Made by a program: the position numbers and the translations under genes. From Spirochaetia bacterium (GTDB taxonomy: Bacteria; Spirochaetota; UBA4802; UBA5550), in the NCBI GenBank assembly GCA_009885955.1, contig VFJS01000026.1, positions 1 through 35,747 on the forward strand: a stretch of DNA of 35,747 bases, read 5' to 3'. Positions 1 to 7,841 of the stretch are shown here, piece by piece; the first letter of the stretch is position 1, and the number at the start of each line of letters is the position of its first letter. The notes beneath the pieces are model-generated. The model saw nothing but the letters and a program-made list of their open reading frames with translations. It did not search any database and was not told where the DNA came from.

Positions 1-105
1 GCTTGAGATGAATCCTGTCGGTAAGCCGTATGCCTTAATAGGGCACGTACGGTTTGATGAGGGGCTTCTGGTCGGATGTAGATATCCGACCAGAGTCTAC
101 TCTAT
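1..105 (+). mobile_element. Group II intron, 3' end (domains V and VI; body lies upstream of the window)
   Basis: Bases 23-55 fold as a group II domain V: a lower stem starting AAGCCGUAUG (23-32), containing the catalytic AGC (24-26), pairs with CACGUACGGUUU (44-55), including the two-nucleotide CG bulge, with a short tip helix around 33-43. Bases 59-102 then form a domain VI-like hairpin: a perfect 10-bp stem 68-77/84-93, and outer pairing of GAG 59-61 with CUC 100-102 that leaves A99 as a bulged branch-point candidate. The sequence after it, CTACTCTAT, resembles known bacterial intron 3' ends, so the 3' splice site is probably near 105. The intron-encoded reverse transcriptase would be before base 1. 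That the intron is active is not shown. Confidence 0.8.
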
Positions 106-175
106 TGTGTATCCGTGAGCGAATATTTTTTAGTTTATCAGTTACGAATAATAATCATATTACAGGAGTAATACC

Positions 176-1339
176 ATGGATTTTGCACTTAATGATGAAC
201 TGGAGATGCTGCGCGAGACAGTCAGGAGATTTGCCGCAGGGAAGATTGCCCCCTATGCCAATGAATGGGACGAAAAGCACTACTTTCCCTACAAGGAGGT
301 CCTCCTCCCCATGGGCGAGCTCGGATTTTTCGGGACTGTAATACCGGAACAGTACGGCGGCAATAACATGGGGTGGCTTGCCACCATGATCCTTACCGAA
401 GAGATAGCCCGGGCATCGAGTTCACTCCGGGTACAGATCAACATGGAGGCCCTGGGCTGCGCCTTCACCATATTCAGATACGGGACAGAGGCGGTAAAAA
501 ATAAGTACATCCCGAAACTGGTAACGGCAGAGTACCTCGGGGGCTTCGGAATCACCGAGCCCAACGCAGGATCCGACGTAATGGCCATGACATCCACGGC
601 AGAGGACAAGGGGGACCACTGGCTCATCAACGGCTCGAAGACATGGATATCCAACTCGAACAATGCTGATGTTCTCATCTTTTACGCCTATACCGACAGG
701 GATGCCAGGGGGAAGGGGCTCTCGGCCTTTGTCATTGAACCGAAGAATTTCAACGGCATATCAACATCGAACCTTGACAAGCTCGGCTCCCGCTCATCGC
801 CAACGGGCGAGTTATTTCTCGATAATACAAAAGTTCCCAAGGAGAATATTCTTGGGAAACCGGGGGACGGGGCTAAAATAGTCTTCAGCTCGCTGAACCA
901 GACCAGGCTCTCTGCCGCTGCCGGCGGCGTCGGACTTGCCCAGGCGTGCCTCGACTCCATCATCAGCTACTGCAAAGAGAGGGAACAGTTCGGCAAGCCC
1001 ATAGGCGAGTTCCAGATGAACCAGGACATGGTGGCGCAGGTATCGTGCGATCTCGAAGCGGCAAGGCTCATGGTCTACAGGGCAGCATGGCAGAAGGACA
1101 AAGGCCAGCTGGATAATACCCTTGAAGTTGCCCAGGCAAAGTATCTCGCAGGGGAGATCGCGGTTAAAGCCGCAAACATTGCCATGAAGATCCTCGGGGC
1201 CTACGGCTATTCCACGGAATACCCCGTAGCCAGGTACTACCGGGACGCCCCTACGTACCAGCTCGTTGAAGGCTCATCGAATATCTGCAAGATGATTGTC
1301 GCCCTTGACCAGCTTGGGATCAGGAAGGCAAACAAGTAG
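176..1339 (+). CDS. Acyl-CoA dehydrogenase, glutaryl-CoA dehydrogenase type (probably non-decarboxylating)
   Basis: 387-residue FAD flavoprotein of normal acyl-CoA dehydrogenase length, cytoplasmic. It has the N-terminal helical domain (1-115), the middle beta domain with FGITEPNAGSD, and the C-terminal helical domain with KEREQFGKPIGEFQ and LGAYGYS. The catalytic base is E365 in VEGSSN. R85, in the SSSLR stretch, falls where human glutaryl-CoA dehydrogenase has Arg94, which binds the distal carboxylate. V364, just before the base, replaces the tyrosine of decarboxylating enzymes; Val at this place is reported for the non-decarboxylating Desulfococcus enzyme. The predicted reaction is therefore glutaryl-CoA to glutaconyl-CoA with electrons passed to ETF. 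The next gene encodes a glutaconyl-CoA decarboxylase subunit, which supports this. The start is fixed by AGGAG at 164-168. Other short-chain acyl-CoA substrates remain possible. Confidence 0.88.
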   Translation: MDFALNDELEMLRETVRRFAAGKIAPYANEWDEKHYFPYKEVLLPMGELGFFGTVIPEQYGGNNMGWLATMILTEEIARASSSLRVQINMEALGCAFTIFRYGTEAVKNKYIPKLVTAEYLGGFGITEPNAGSDVMAMTSTAEDKGDHWLINGSKTWISNSNNADVLIFYAYTDRDARGKGLSAFVIEPKNFNGISTSNLDKLGSRSSPTGELFLDNTKVPKENILGKPGDGAKIVFSSLNQTRLSAAAGGVGLAQACLDSIISYCKEREQFGKPIGEFQMNQDMVAQVSCDLEAARLMVYRAAWQKDKGQLDNTLEVAQAKYLAGEIAVKAANIAMKILGAYGYSTEYPVARYYRDAPTYQLVEGSSNICKMIVALDQLGIRKANK

Positions 1340-1387
1340 GGGCAGGAATGCCAAGATGAATTTTTAACCAACTTCAGGAGAGGTGCT

Positions 1388-3121
1388 ATGAGACCATACT
1401 TTGAGAAGATGCCCGATATCGGCCAGGCAGTCAATGAACGGGAGATGAAGAGGACCGAAGAGAACCTGAACCAGATAACAAAAATAGAATCCGAGATGGA
1501 CGGGCTTGCACAAGCAGTCAGGGCCGCGGGGCTTACCGAAGCTGATATAAATAAGAGGGGCGAGATGACGGTATGGCAGAGGCTTGAGTACCTGGTCGAT
1601 CCCGGCACATGGTGCCCGCTGCATACGCTCTTCAACCCTCTGGACAACGAGGAGGGGACAACCAATGTCATAGACGGGCTTGGGAAGATTTCGGGCAAAT
1701 GGGCGGTCATCATAGGATTTGACAGCAAGGTCATGGCAGGGGCATGGCTTCCGGGCCAGCCTGAGAATATCCTCCGGGTCACCGATCTTGCCAAGAGGCT
1801 GAACATCCCGCTGGTATGGCTCGTGAACTGCAGCGGCGCCAAGCTCTCGCACCAGGAGCTTTTTTATGCCAACCGCCGCGGTTCCGGAACACCGTTCTTC
1901 AGACACGCCGAACTGAACCAGCTCGGCATCCCGATCCTTGCGGGCATATACGGAACAAACCCCGCAGGCGGGGGCTACCAGAGCATAAGCCCCACAGTGC
2001 TCTTCGCGCACAAGAACTGCAATATCGCCGTGGGCGGGGCGGGTATCGTGAGCGGTATGGCGCCCAAGGGCGATTTTAATGAAGACAACGTGGCGGATCT
2101 CATTGACAAGACAAGGCACTTCAAGAGCAACCCTCCCGGGACCGTGAAGATACATTACGATGAGACCGGCTTTTTCAGATATGTCTATGACGAGGAGACG
2201 GGGGTGCTGGACGGGCTCAAGAGCTACATGAAGGATATCCCCTCCTATAATCCAGAATTTTACCGTGTGGCAAAACCGGCAGAACCGAAATTTTCATCAG
2301 ACGATCTGTACCATCTCCTCCCGGTGAACCAGAGGGAGGTGTACGTTTTCGACGAGATACTGGCAAGGCTCGTGGACAACAGCGAGCATATGGAATTCCG
2401 GCCGGGGTACGGCCCCGAGATCTATACCGGGCTCTGTAAGCTTGACGGATTTGTTGTGGCCTGCATAGGAAACCGCCAGGGGTTTTTAGGCAAGGGATAT
2501 CCCGAGTATGCCGATTATCCCGGGTTCGGCGGAAAACTCTATCGACAGGGGCTGATAAAGATGAATGAGTTCGTGACCCTGTGCGGGAGGGACAGGATCC
2601 CAATCGTCTGGTTCCAGGACACCAGTGGAATAGACGTGGGTGATGATGCTGAAAAGGCCGAGCTCCTGGGCCTCGGGCAGAGCCTCATCTACTCCATACA
2701 GCAGACCGATGTTCCGCAGATGCTCGTGGTGCTCAGAAAGGGTACTGCCGCGGCCCATTATGTCATGGGCGGGCCCCAGGGCAATGACCACAACGCCTTT
2801 ACGTTGGGAACTCCGGCTACTGAGATATATGTCATGCACGGGCAGACTGCAGCAGTGGCCATGTATTCCAGGAGGCTAGTCAAGGAGAAGGACGCGGGAA
2901 AGCCGATCCAGCCCGTGCTTGACAACATGAACAAGATTGCAAATGATTATTACAACAACTCGAGGCCCGCGTCATGCGCGAAGGCAGGGCTGGTTGATGA
3001 AATAGTATCTCTCAGGAGTCTGAGAAAATATCTGGCTGCATTTGCCGGGGCGGTATACCAGAACCCCACATCCATATGCCCTCATCACCAGATGATACTT
3101 CCCAGGATAATAAAAGGGTAG
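1388..3121 (+). CDS. gcdA: Glutaconyl-CoA decarboxylase alpha subunit (carboxyltransferase)
   Basis: 577 residues, close to the roughly 587 of Acidaminococcus GcdA, which it resembles from end to end as I recall that sequence. Shared stretches include NKRGE, PGTWCPLHTLFNP, LVNCSGAK, GIYGTNPAGGGYQSISP, GGAGIVSGM, GPEIYTGL, WFQDTSGIDVGDDAEKAE, LRKGTAAAHYVMGGPQGND and the C-terminal SICPHHQMILPR. It is a two-half crotonase-fold carboxyltransferase that moves CO2 from glutaconyl-CoA to a biotin carrier, giving crotonyl-CoA. In characterised systems the membrane beta subunit then releases CO2 and pumps Na+. No beta, gamma or delta subunit gene is present in this window. It lies 48 nt after the dehydrogenase gene and has AGGAGAGG (1376-1383) before its ATG, so the two are very likely one operon. 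Confidence 0.93.
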   Translation: MRPYFEKMPDIGQAVNEREMKRTEENLNQITKIESEMDGLAQAVRAAGLTEADINKRGEMTVWQRLEYLVDPGTWCPLHTLFNPLDNEEGTTNVIDGLGKISGKWAVIIGFDSKVMAGAWLPGQPENILRVTDLAKRLNIPLVWLVNCSGAKLSHQELFYANRRGSGTPFFRHAELNQLGIPILAGIYGTNPAGGGYQSISPTVLFAHKNCNIAVGGAGIVSGMAPKGDFNEDNVADLIDKTRHFKSNPPGTVKIHYDETGFFRYVYDEETGVLDGLKSYMKDIPSYNPEFYRVAKPAEPKFSSDDLYHLLPVNQREVYVFDEILARLVDNSEHMEFRPGYGPEIYTGLCKLDGFVVACIGNRQGFLGKGYPEYADYPGFGGKLYRQGLIKMNEFVTLCGRDRIPIVWFQDTSGIDVGDDAEKAELLGLGQSLIYSIQQTDVPQMLVVLRKGTAAAHYVMGGPQGNDHNAFTLGTPATEIYVMHGQTAAVAMYSRRLVKEKDAGKPIQPVLDNMNKIANDYYNNSRPASCAKAGLVDEIVSLRSLRKYLAAFAGAVYQNPTSICPHHQMILPRIIKG

Positions 3122-3181
3122 TTCAATGATTGCCGGATACAGGAATGAATGGCTCTGCAAATTGACTGATGGCAAGTCTGT

Positions 3182-3994
3182 ATGAGCCAGGCCCGTAAGC
3201 TTTATGCCGGCGCAGATATCGGGGCATCAAGGACAAAGGTGGTTCTCATCGATGAAGACCGGAAAATCTGCGGCCATGCAACGGAAAAATCCGGTACCGA
3301 TTTCACCCAGACCTCTGAAAGATGCCTCAGGCTTGCCCTTGCCATGGCCGGCACCGGAAAGGAGAGCATCGCCGGGGCGGTATCCACGGGATACGGAAGG
3401 AAGAATGTGGCATTTTCAAATGATACGAAGACCGAGATTGCCTGCCATGCCAGGGGGTGTTTCCATTATTTCCCCGAAGCCATAACGATCATCGACATAG
3501 GCGGGCAGGACAATAAGATTATCAAGATAGACGGCACAGGCCGGAGGACGGCTTTCAAGATGAACAGGAAATGCGCGGCAGGAACCGGTGCGTTTCTCGA
3601 GGAGATGGCCATGAGGCTCGATATACCCCTTGAGGATATGAACGGCCTTGCGGAACTTTCCACTGATATGGTGAAGCTCGGGAGCTACTGCACCGTATTC
3701 TCCGGCACCGAGGTGCTGGAGAACATCAGGCACGGCAAAAAAGTCGAGGACATCGTGAAGGGGCTTTTTTATTCAGTCATTATCAGGATTGTGGAGATGG
3801 ACTCCTTTACCGATACCGTTGTATTCACCGGCGGAGTCATTGCGCATAACAGGTTCATGGCGGAAATGGCCAGGGAGATTTTAGGGAAGGAGATACTCAT
3901 CCCTGAACATCCCCAGCTCACCGGGGCGCTGGGAGCTGCGCTTTATGCCCTTCATGATGATGAAACTGAAATGTTGGGGAAAATGGATTTCTGA
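3182..3994 (+). CDS. BadF/BadG/BcrA/HgdC-family ATPase, activator of a 2-hydroxyacyl-CoA dehydratase-type Fe-S protein
   Basis: 270 residues, matching HgdC-type archerases (about 260). ASKHA nucleotide-fold motifs are visible: ADIGASRTKVVLID (phosphate 1), STGYGR, DIGGQD (105-110) and FTGGV near the C terminus. C131 in KCAAGTG and C170 in YCTVFSGTEV match the two cysteines per monomer that bridge the [4Fe-4S] cluster of the HgdC homodimer. The known family role is ATP-driven injection of a very low-potential electron into a partner dehydratase, benzoyl-CoA reductase or double-cubane protein. The likely partner is encoded at 4186. An in-frame stop just upstream fixes this as the first possible ATG; no good ribosome binding site precedes it, so translation may be weak or coupled to gcdA 60 nt earlier. 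Confidence 0.88.
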   Translation: MSQARKLYAGADIGASRTKVVLIDEDRKICGHATEKSGTDFTQTSERCLRLALAMAGTGKESIAGAVSTGYGRKNVAFSNDTKTEIACHARGCFHYFPEAITIIDIGGQDNKIIKIDGTGRRTAFKMNRKCAAGTGAFLEEMAMRLDIPLEDMNGLAELSTDMVKLGSYCTVFSGTEVLENIRHGKKVEDIVKGLFYSVIIRIVEMDSFTDTVVFTGGVIAHNRFMAEMAREILGKEILIPEHPQLTGALGAALYALHDDETEMLGKMDF

Positions 3995-4013
3995 AAATTT
4001 ATTTTTTCAAATA

Positions 4014-4128
4014 ATGCCCTCACCCCCTACCCCTCTCCCGGTAGGGAGAGGGGAGTTCGCGGATCATTTAATGGATTAGAAACCCTCGCCCTATTGGGAG
4101 AGGGTGCGCAGAGCGCGGGTGAGGGCAT
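4014..4128. repeat. Family A palindromic repeat, copy 1
   Basis: The element opens with ATGCCCTCACCC and closes with its inverse complement GGGTGAGGGCAT. The left part contains a perfect hairpin, 10-bp arms 4030-4039/4044-4053 with a GGTA loop. The right part contains a second one around CCCTCGCCCTATTGGGAGAGGG (4083-4104). The upstream flank ATTTTTTCAA is shared with copies 2 and 3, so it is part of the unit. It separates the activator gene from its probable partner and could stabilise or terminate mRNA there. Confidence 0.85.
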
Positions 4129-4185
4129 TCAGTATAAGTGAGTATAATATTATATGAATATATTAATATGATGTTTGGAGGAAAC

Positions 4186-5433
4186 GTGGTAGAAGAAAAG
4201 GAAATAGTCATTAGAAGGCTGAATACAGCCAGGGATCTCGGAAAGTTCATGTCCGAATATTATTATGAGCTCGATGCCGCTTCAAAGTCGGGCGATAAAA
4301 AAATTGCGTGGTGCACAAGCGTAGGCCCTGCCGAAATACTGAGGGGCCTGGGGTTCCTCGTCTACTTTCCCGAGACCCACTCCGCCATGCTCGGGACAAC
4401 ACGGATGGCCACAGAGCTTATCCCCGTGGCAAATGCCATCGGGTATTCCCCTGAGATCTGTTCGTACCTTACTGCCGATGTGGGTGCATTTCTCAGGAAC
4501 GTGACCCCGCTTTCAAAGGCTTTTCCCGGGATAGAAAAGGTGCCCAGGCCCGATGTTCTTGTCTATAATACGAACCAGTGCAGGGATGTCCAGGACTGGT
4601 TCGCCTTTTACGCGCACAGGTTCAATGTCCCCCTCCTGGGTATAAATTCCTACCGCGGCGTTGGCGATGTCACGGGATCGCACCTGGCATCAATAAAAAT
4701 GCAGCTCGAAAACCTGATTGAACCCCTGGAAAAGATCATGGGGAAAAAATTTGACATGGACCTCTTCAGGGAGGCGGTGAAGCTTTCGCGGGAGTGTTCC
4801 GATCTCTGGGAGCAGACCCTTGCAACGGCATCGGCAAAGCCGTCGCCGCTCTCCTTTTTTGACGGGACGACCCTCATGGGCCCTGCCGTAGTTGGCAGGG
4901 GGACAGAGGCTGCAAACAACTGTTACCGGATGCTTAACAGCGAGCTCAGGGAGAGGGTGGATAAAGGGATTGGCGTCATTGACAATGAGAAGCACAGGAT
5001 CTACTGGGACGGCATGCCGGTATGGGGCAGGCTGGGCCAGCATTCAAAGCTTTTTGCCGGCCTCGGGGCGAATGTCATTGCTTCGACGTACTGCAGCAGC
5101 TGGATCTTCTCTGCCCTTGACCCGAAAGACCCCTTTGAGAGCATGGCCAGGGCCTACACCGAGCTGTTCATCGTGAGGGATGATAACTATAAAGAGAACT
5201 ACATACGAAACAAGCTCGATTTCTTCGACGTGGACGGCGTTGTCTACCATAATTCCAGGACATGCCCCAATAATACAAACTGCCTGTACGGCATGCACCA
5301 GAGGCTCGAGAAGGAGACAGGCATACCGAGCCTCGTGATTGACGGAGACCTGAACGATCTGCGGTGCCTCTCTGACGAGCAGACCAGGACCAATGTCGAG
5401 GCTTTCATAGAACAGCTGGAGGAAAATGCGTAA
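4186..5433 (+). CDS. 2-hydroxyacyl-CoA dehydratase / benzoyl-CoA reductase BcrB-HgdB-family subunit (single subunit)
   Basis: 415 residues if it starts at GTG 4186, which has GGAGG at 4177-4181; an upstream in-frame ATG (4168) and GTG (4138) have no ribosome site. Overall layout resembles BcrB. Three cysteines fall where family members bind their active-site [4Fe-4S] cluster: C92 (ICSYLTADVG), C132 (NTNQCRDVQDWF) and C360 (SRTCPNN). Further cysteines include C43 (WCTSVG) and C366, six residues after C360. Family members normally form AB heterodimers, but no second subunit is encoded nearby. Homodimeric double-cubane-cluster proteins also pair one such subunit with an HgdC-like reductase and are an alternative. 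The substrate is unknown; the gcdA context makes 2-hydroxyglutaryl-CoA a candidate. It is translationally coupled to the next gene. Confidence 0.82.
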   Translation: MVEEKEIVIRRLNTARDLGKFMSEYYYELDAASKSGDKKIAWCTSVGPAEILRGLGFLVYFPETHSAMLGTTRMATELIPVANAIGYSPEICSYLTADVGAFLRNVTPLSKAFPGIEKVPRPDVLVYNTNQCRDVQDWFAFYAHRFNVPLLGINSYRGVGDVTGSHLASIKMQLENLIEPLEKIMGKKFDMDLFREAVKLSRECSDLWEQTLATASAKPSPLSFFDGTTLMGPAVVGRGTEAANNCYRMLNSELRERVDKGIGVIDNEKHRIYWDGMPVWGRLGQHSKLFAGLGANVIASTYCSSWIFSALDPKDPFESMARAYTELFIVRDDNYKENYIRNKLDFFDVDGVVYHNSRTCPNNTNCLYGMHQRLEKETGIPSLVIDGDLNDLRCLSDEQTRTNVEAFIEQLEENA

Positions 5434-7511
5434 TGCTCGATTCATTGTTTAAACCAAAATCAGTCGCAGTCATCGGGGCCTCGACACGGGAGCTCCATAT
5501 AGGGAACAGGGTAATCAGGAACCTTGTTGAATTCGGATTCAAGGGGGCCATTTATCCTATAAACCCGGGCTCCGATGAAATAAGGGGCATCAAGTGCTAC
5601 AAATCGATCCTGGACTGCCCCGACAATGTGGACGTGGTCCACATGGTTATCCCGGCAAAGCTTGTGCCTCAGGCCGTTGAAGAATGCGGAAAAAAAGGGG
5701 TAAAGAATATTATCATCAACTCCGGGGGATTTTCAGAAACAGGCCCCGAAGGGATTGCCATAGAGAAGGACTTCATGGAGAAGGCAAAGAAGTACGGTAT
5801 CAGGATGCTCGGCCCCAACTGCCAGGGAATCATCAACTCCGACCCCGACTGCAGAGCCTACTGCAATTTTACATTCACCAGGCCCGATCCCGGATACATC
5901 TCCATAGTTTCATTGAGCGGAGGCGTGGCCGAGGTGATACACCAGGGCTTTTCAGAGATGGGAGTTGGCACCAGGTTCTATGCATCCAACGGCAATGCCT
6001 GTGATATCACCATACCCGAGATCATCCGTTATTACGGGAACGATGATAAGACAAGGGTCGTGGTCACCTACGTGGAGGGCCTCAGGGACCCGGTGAATTT
6101 CATGGACGTAGCTACGGAAGTTGCCGGGAAAAAACCGGTCCTTGCTATGAAGGCGGGGAGGACGAGTGAAGGGGCGCAGGCCGCAGCCTCGCATACCGGA
6201 GGGCTTGCGAAGGAGGACCTTGCCACAGACCTCATATTCAAAAAGGCCGGGATAGTTTCATTCCAGGATGAGGGGGAGCTTATACATGCCGCAGCCGCTT
6301 TTGCGTCCCAGCCCGTGCCGAAGGGGAACAGGGTGGGCCTCATAACAAATACCGGCGGGCCTGCCGTAATTGCCACCGATGTCCTTGTGGGCGCGGGATT
6401 GAAAATTCCGCCGCTTTCCGGGAAGACCAGGAATATCCTGTCGGAAAAGCTGTTCAAGGATGCATCAATAAACAACCCCGTAGATGTCCTTGCAACCGGC
6501 ACTGCTGAGCACTACAGGGCCGCCCTAGACGCAATGATGGATGACGACGGAATAGACTGTATATATATTGGCCTGGTTACACCCTTCTTCGTGGACACCG
6601 ACAGCATAGCAAGGGAGATCGTCGAGGTGAACAGGCAGAGGAAAAAACCAATGGTGTGCAACCTTATGACCGACAGGCGCCAATGGACAGAAACTGTTGA
6701 TATTCTTCGTAAGGGCGAGGTGCCCTGCTACAGTCTTCCCGGCGCAGCGGCACGGGTCATGTGCGCCCTGGTGGCTTACCGGAATATTCTTGACAGGGAA
6801 AAGGGGACGGTAAAGGATTTCAAGGATACCGACAAAGCTGCTGCTGAAAAGATAATCAAAGCAGCGGCTGCCGCAGGGAGAAAGATGCTTTCCGCAGGCG
6901 AGGTCTATAAAATCCTTGAGGCCTATGGAATTCCTGCGGCACCATGGCGCATGGCCTTAACCCCGGAAGAGGCAGTGAAGGCAGCAGGTGAGTTAGGCTT
7001 TCCTGTCGTAGTCAAGGCCGATGCCGAGAGCATCATCCACAAGAGCGACATGGGCGGGGTTGCCGTAAACTTAAAAGATGGAGATGCGGTGAAGATGGCG
7101 GCCTCTGACATGAAAGGGAAATTCAAAACAGCAGACCTGAAATTTTTTGTTCAGAAATTTATTCCCGGAGGCTTGGAGATCATTGCCGGGGCCAAGGCAG
7201 AGGAGGGCCTGGGCCATATTATCATGTTCGGCCTTGGCGGCATCTATGTGGAGATCATGAAGGATGTGGTTTTCAGCCTCACCCCGGTAACTGATGCTGA
7301 AGCCGATGAAATGCTCTCCTCGATAAAGGGGGCGGCCCTTCTATCGGGAGCCAGGGGCCGCAAGGGCGTTGACAGGGAAAAGCTTTTGGAACTGGTACAG
7401 AGGCTCTCCAGGCTTGTAACTGATCTTCCTGAGATAAAAGAGATGGATCTTAACCCCATCATGGCTTTCGAAGATAGTGCCTTTGCGGTTGACGCACGGA
7501 TCAGCCTGTAA
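5433..7511 (+). CDS. ADP-forming acyl-CoA synthetase (acetate-CoA ligase, fused alpha/beta type)
   Basis: 692 residues, the usual length for fused ADP-forming acetyl-CoA synthetases. In order: CoA-binding Rossmann domain (1-130; VAVIGAST, YPINP, SGGFSETG), succinyl-CoA-ligase-like domains (about 150-450) with the phospho-histidine H254 in SHTGGLAK, and a C-terminal ATP-grasp domain (about 470-692) with GFPVVVKADAESIIHKSDMGGV, FGLGGIYVEI and MDLNP. These enzymes interconvert acyl-CoA + ADP + Pi and acid + CoA + ATP, and in fermenters mostly run toward ATP. The TAATG stop/start overlap with the previous gene and GGAGG just upstream show coupled translation, linking it functionally to the Fe-S subunit. 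The acid it uses (acetate or another) cannot be read from the sequence. Confidence 0.9.
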   Translation: MLDSLFKPKSVAVIGASTRELHIGNRVIRNLVEFGFKGAIYPINPGSDEIRGIKCYKSILDCPDNVDVVHMVIPAKLVPQAVEECGKKGVKNIIINSGGFSETGPEGIAIEKDFMEKAKKYGIRMLGPNCQGIINSDPDCRAYCNFTFTRPDPGYISIVSLSGGVAEVIHQGFSEMGVGTRFYASNGNACDITIPEIIRYYGNDDKTRVVVTYVEGLRDPVNFMDVATEVAGKKPVLAMKAGRTSEGAQAAASHTGGLAKEDLATDLIFKKAGIVSFQDEGELIHAAAAFASQPVPKGNRVGLITNTGGPAVIATDVLVGAGLKIPPLSGKTRNILSEKLFKDASINNPVDVLATGTAEHYRAALDAMMDDDGIDCIYIGLVTPFFVDTDSIAREIVEVNRQRKKPMVCNLMTDRRQWTETVDILRKGEVPCYSLPGAAARVMCALVAYRNILDREKGTVKDFKDTDKAAAEKIIKAAAAAGRKMLSAGEVYKILEAYGIPAAPWRMALTPEEAVKAAGELGFPVVVKADAESIIHKSDMGGVAVNLKDGDAVKMAASDMKGKFKTADLKFFVQKFIPGGLEIIAGAKAEEGLGHIIMFGLGGIYVEIMKDVVFSLTPVTDAEADEMLSSIKGAALLSGARGRKGVDREKLLELVQRLSRLVTDLPEIKEMDLNPIMAFEDSAFAVDARISL

Positions 7512-7576
7512 TGAAGCGGCTGCGATAAATCAATTATCGTAACCGGTAATGCTTAATAATTTTATTTTTTCAATTA

Positions 7577-7769
7577 ATGCCCTCACCCCCGGCCCGTCGA
7601 GCGCTTTTCGGACATCCTGTCCGCGCTCGACACTAAAGCATCCTGCTTGTCGCCTCTGATTTTAGAATTGGGAAGGGGAGAGGGGAGTAGAGTAAAAAAT
7701 ATTAGGAAATTTTTAAACGGAAGCCCTCGCCCTACCGGGAGAGGGCGCGCAGAGCGCGGGTGAGGGCAT
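7577..7769. repeat. Family A palindromic repeat, copy 2, with a nested hairpin; fills the 7512-7841 gene gap
   Basis: It has the same ends as copy 1 (ATGCCCTCACCC and GCGCAGAGCGCGGGTGAGGGCAT-like right arm, 7747-7769) and the same TATTTTTTCAAT flank, but is 193 nt instead of 115. The extra length is in the left arm: a separate hairpin (7596-7631, outer arms GTCGAGCGC/GCGCTCGAC, inner CGGACA/TGTCCG) followed by AAAGCATCCTGCTT-containing sequence up to about 7670. The rest of 7512-7841 is AT-rich leader with a ribosome site (CAGGAG) for the next gene. I see no other gene in this gap. Confidence 0.8.
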
Positions 7770-7841
7770 GTAATTCGGTGATAATGTATATTTTCGAGAG
7801 AACTAGTCATTATTGAACAATATTTTAACAGGAGTACTTCT

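Noticed and set aside
113-133. GTGAGCGAAT followed by a T run, also present near 24829
   Set aside because: Only about ten bases plus low-complexity T match; the surroundings differ, so a shared element is not supported.
54-341. Open frame of 95 codons at the window start
   Set aside because: It begins inside the intron domain V/VI structure and runs into the dehydrogenase gene in another frame; its product has no recognisable features.
1364-2155. 263-codon open frame antisense to gcdA
   Set aside because: The forward strand matches GcdA over its whole length; the antisense product shows no motif and is a by-product of codon composition.
3122-3181. Possible frameshifted N-terminal extension of the activator or a tiny gene between gcdA and the activator
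   Set aside because: Stops interrupt all useful frames, and the activator already begins at its normal first nucleotide-binding motif.
7577-7769. CRISPR or tandem repeat array
   Set aside because: Repeats here are inverted and irregular, with no regular spacers and no cas genes in the window.
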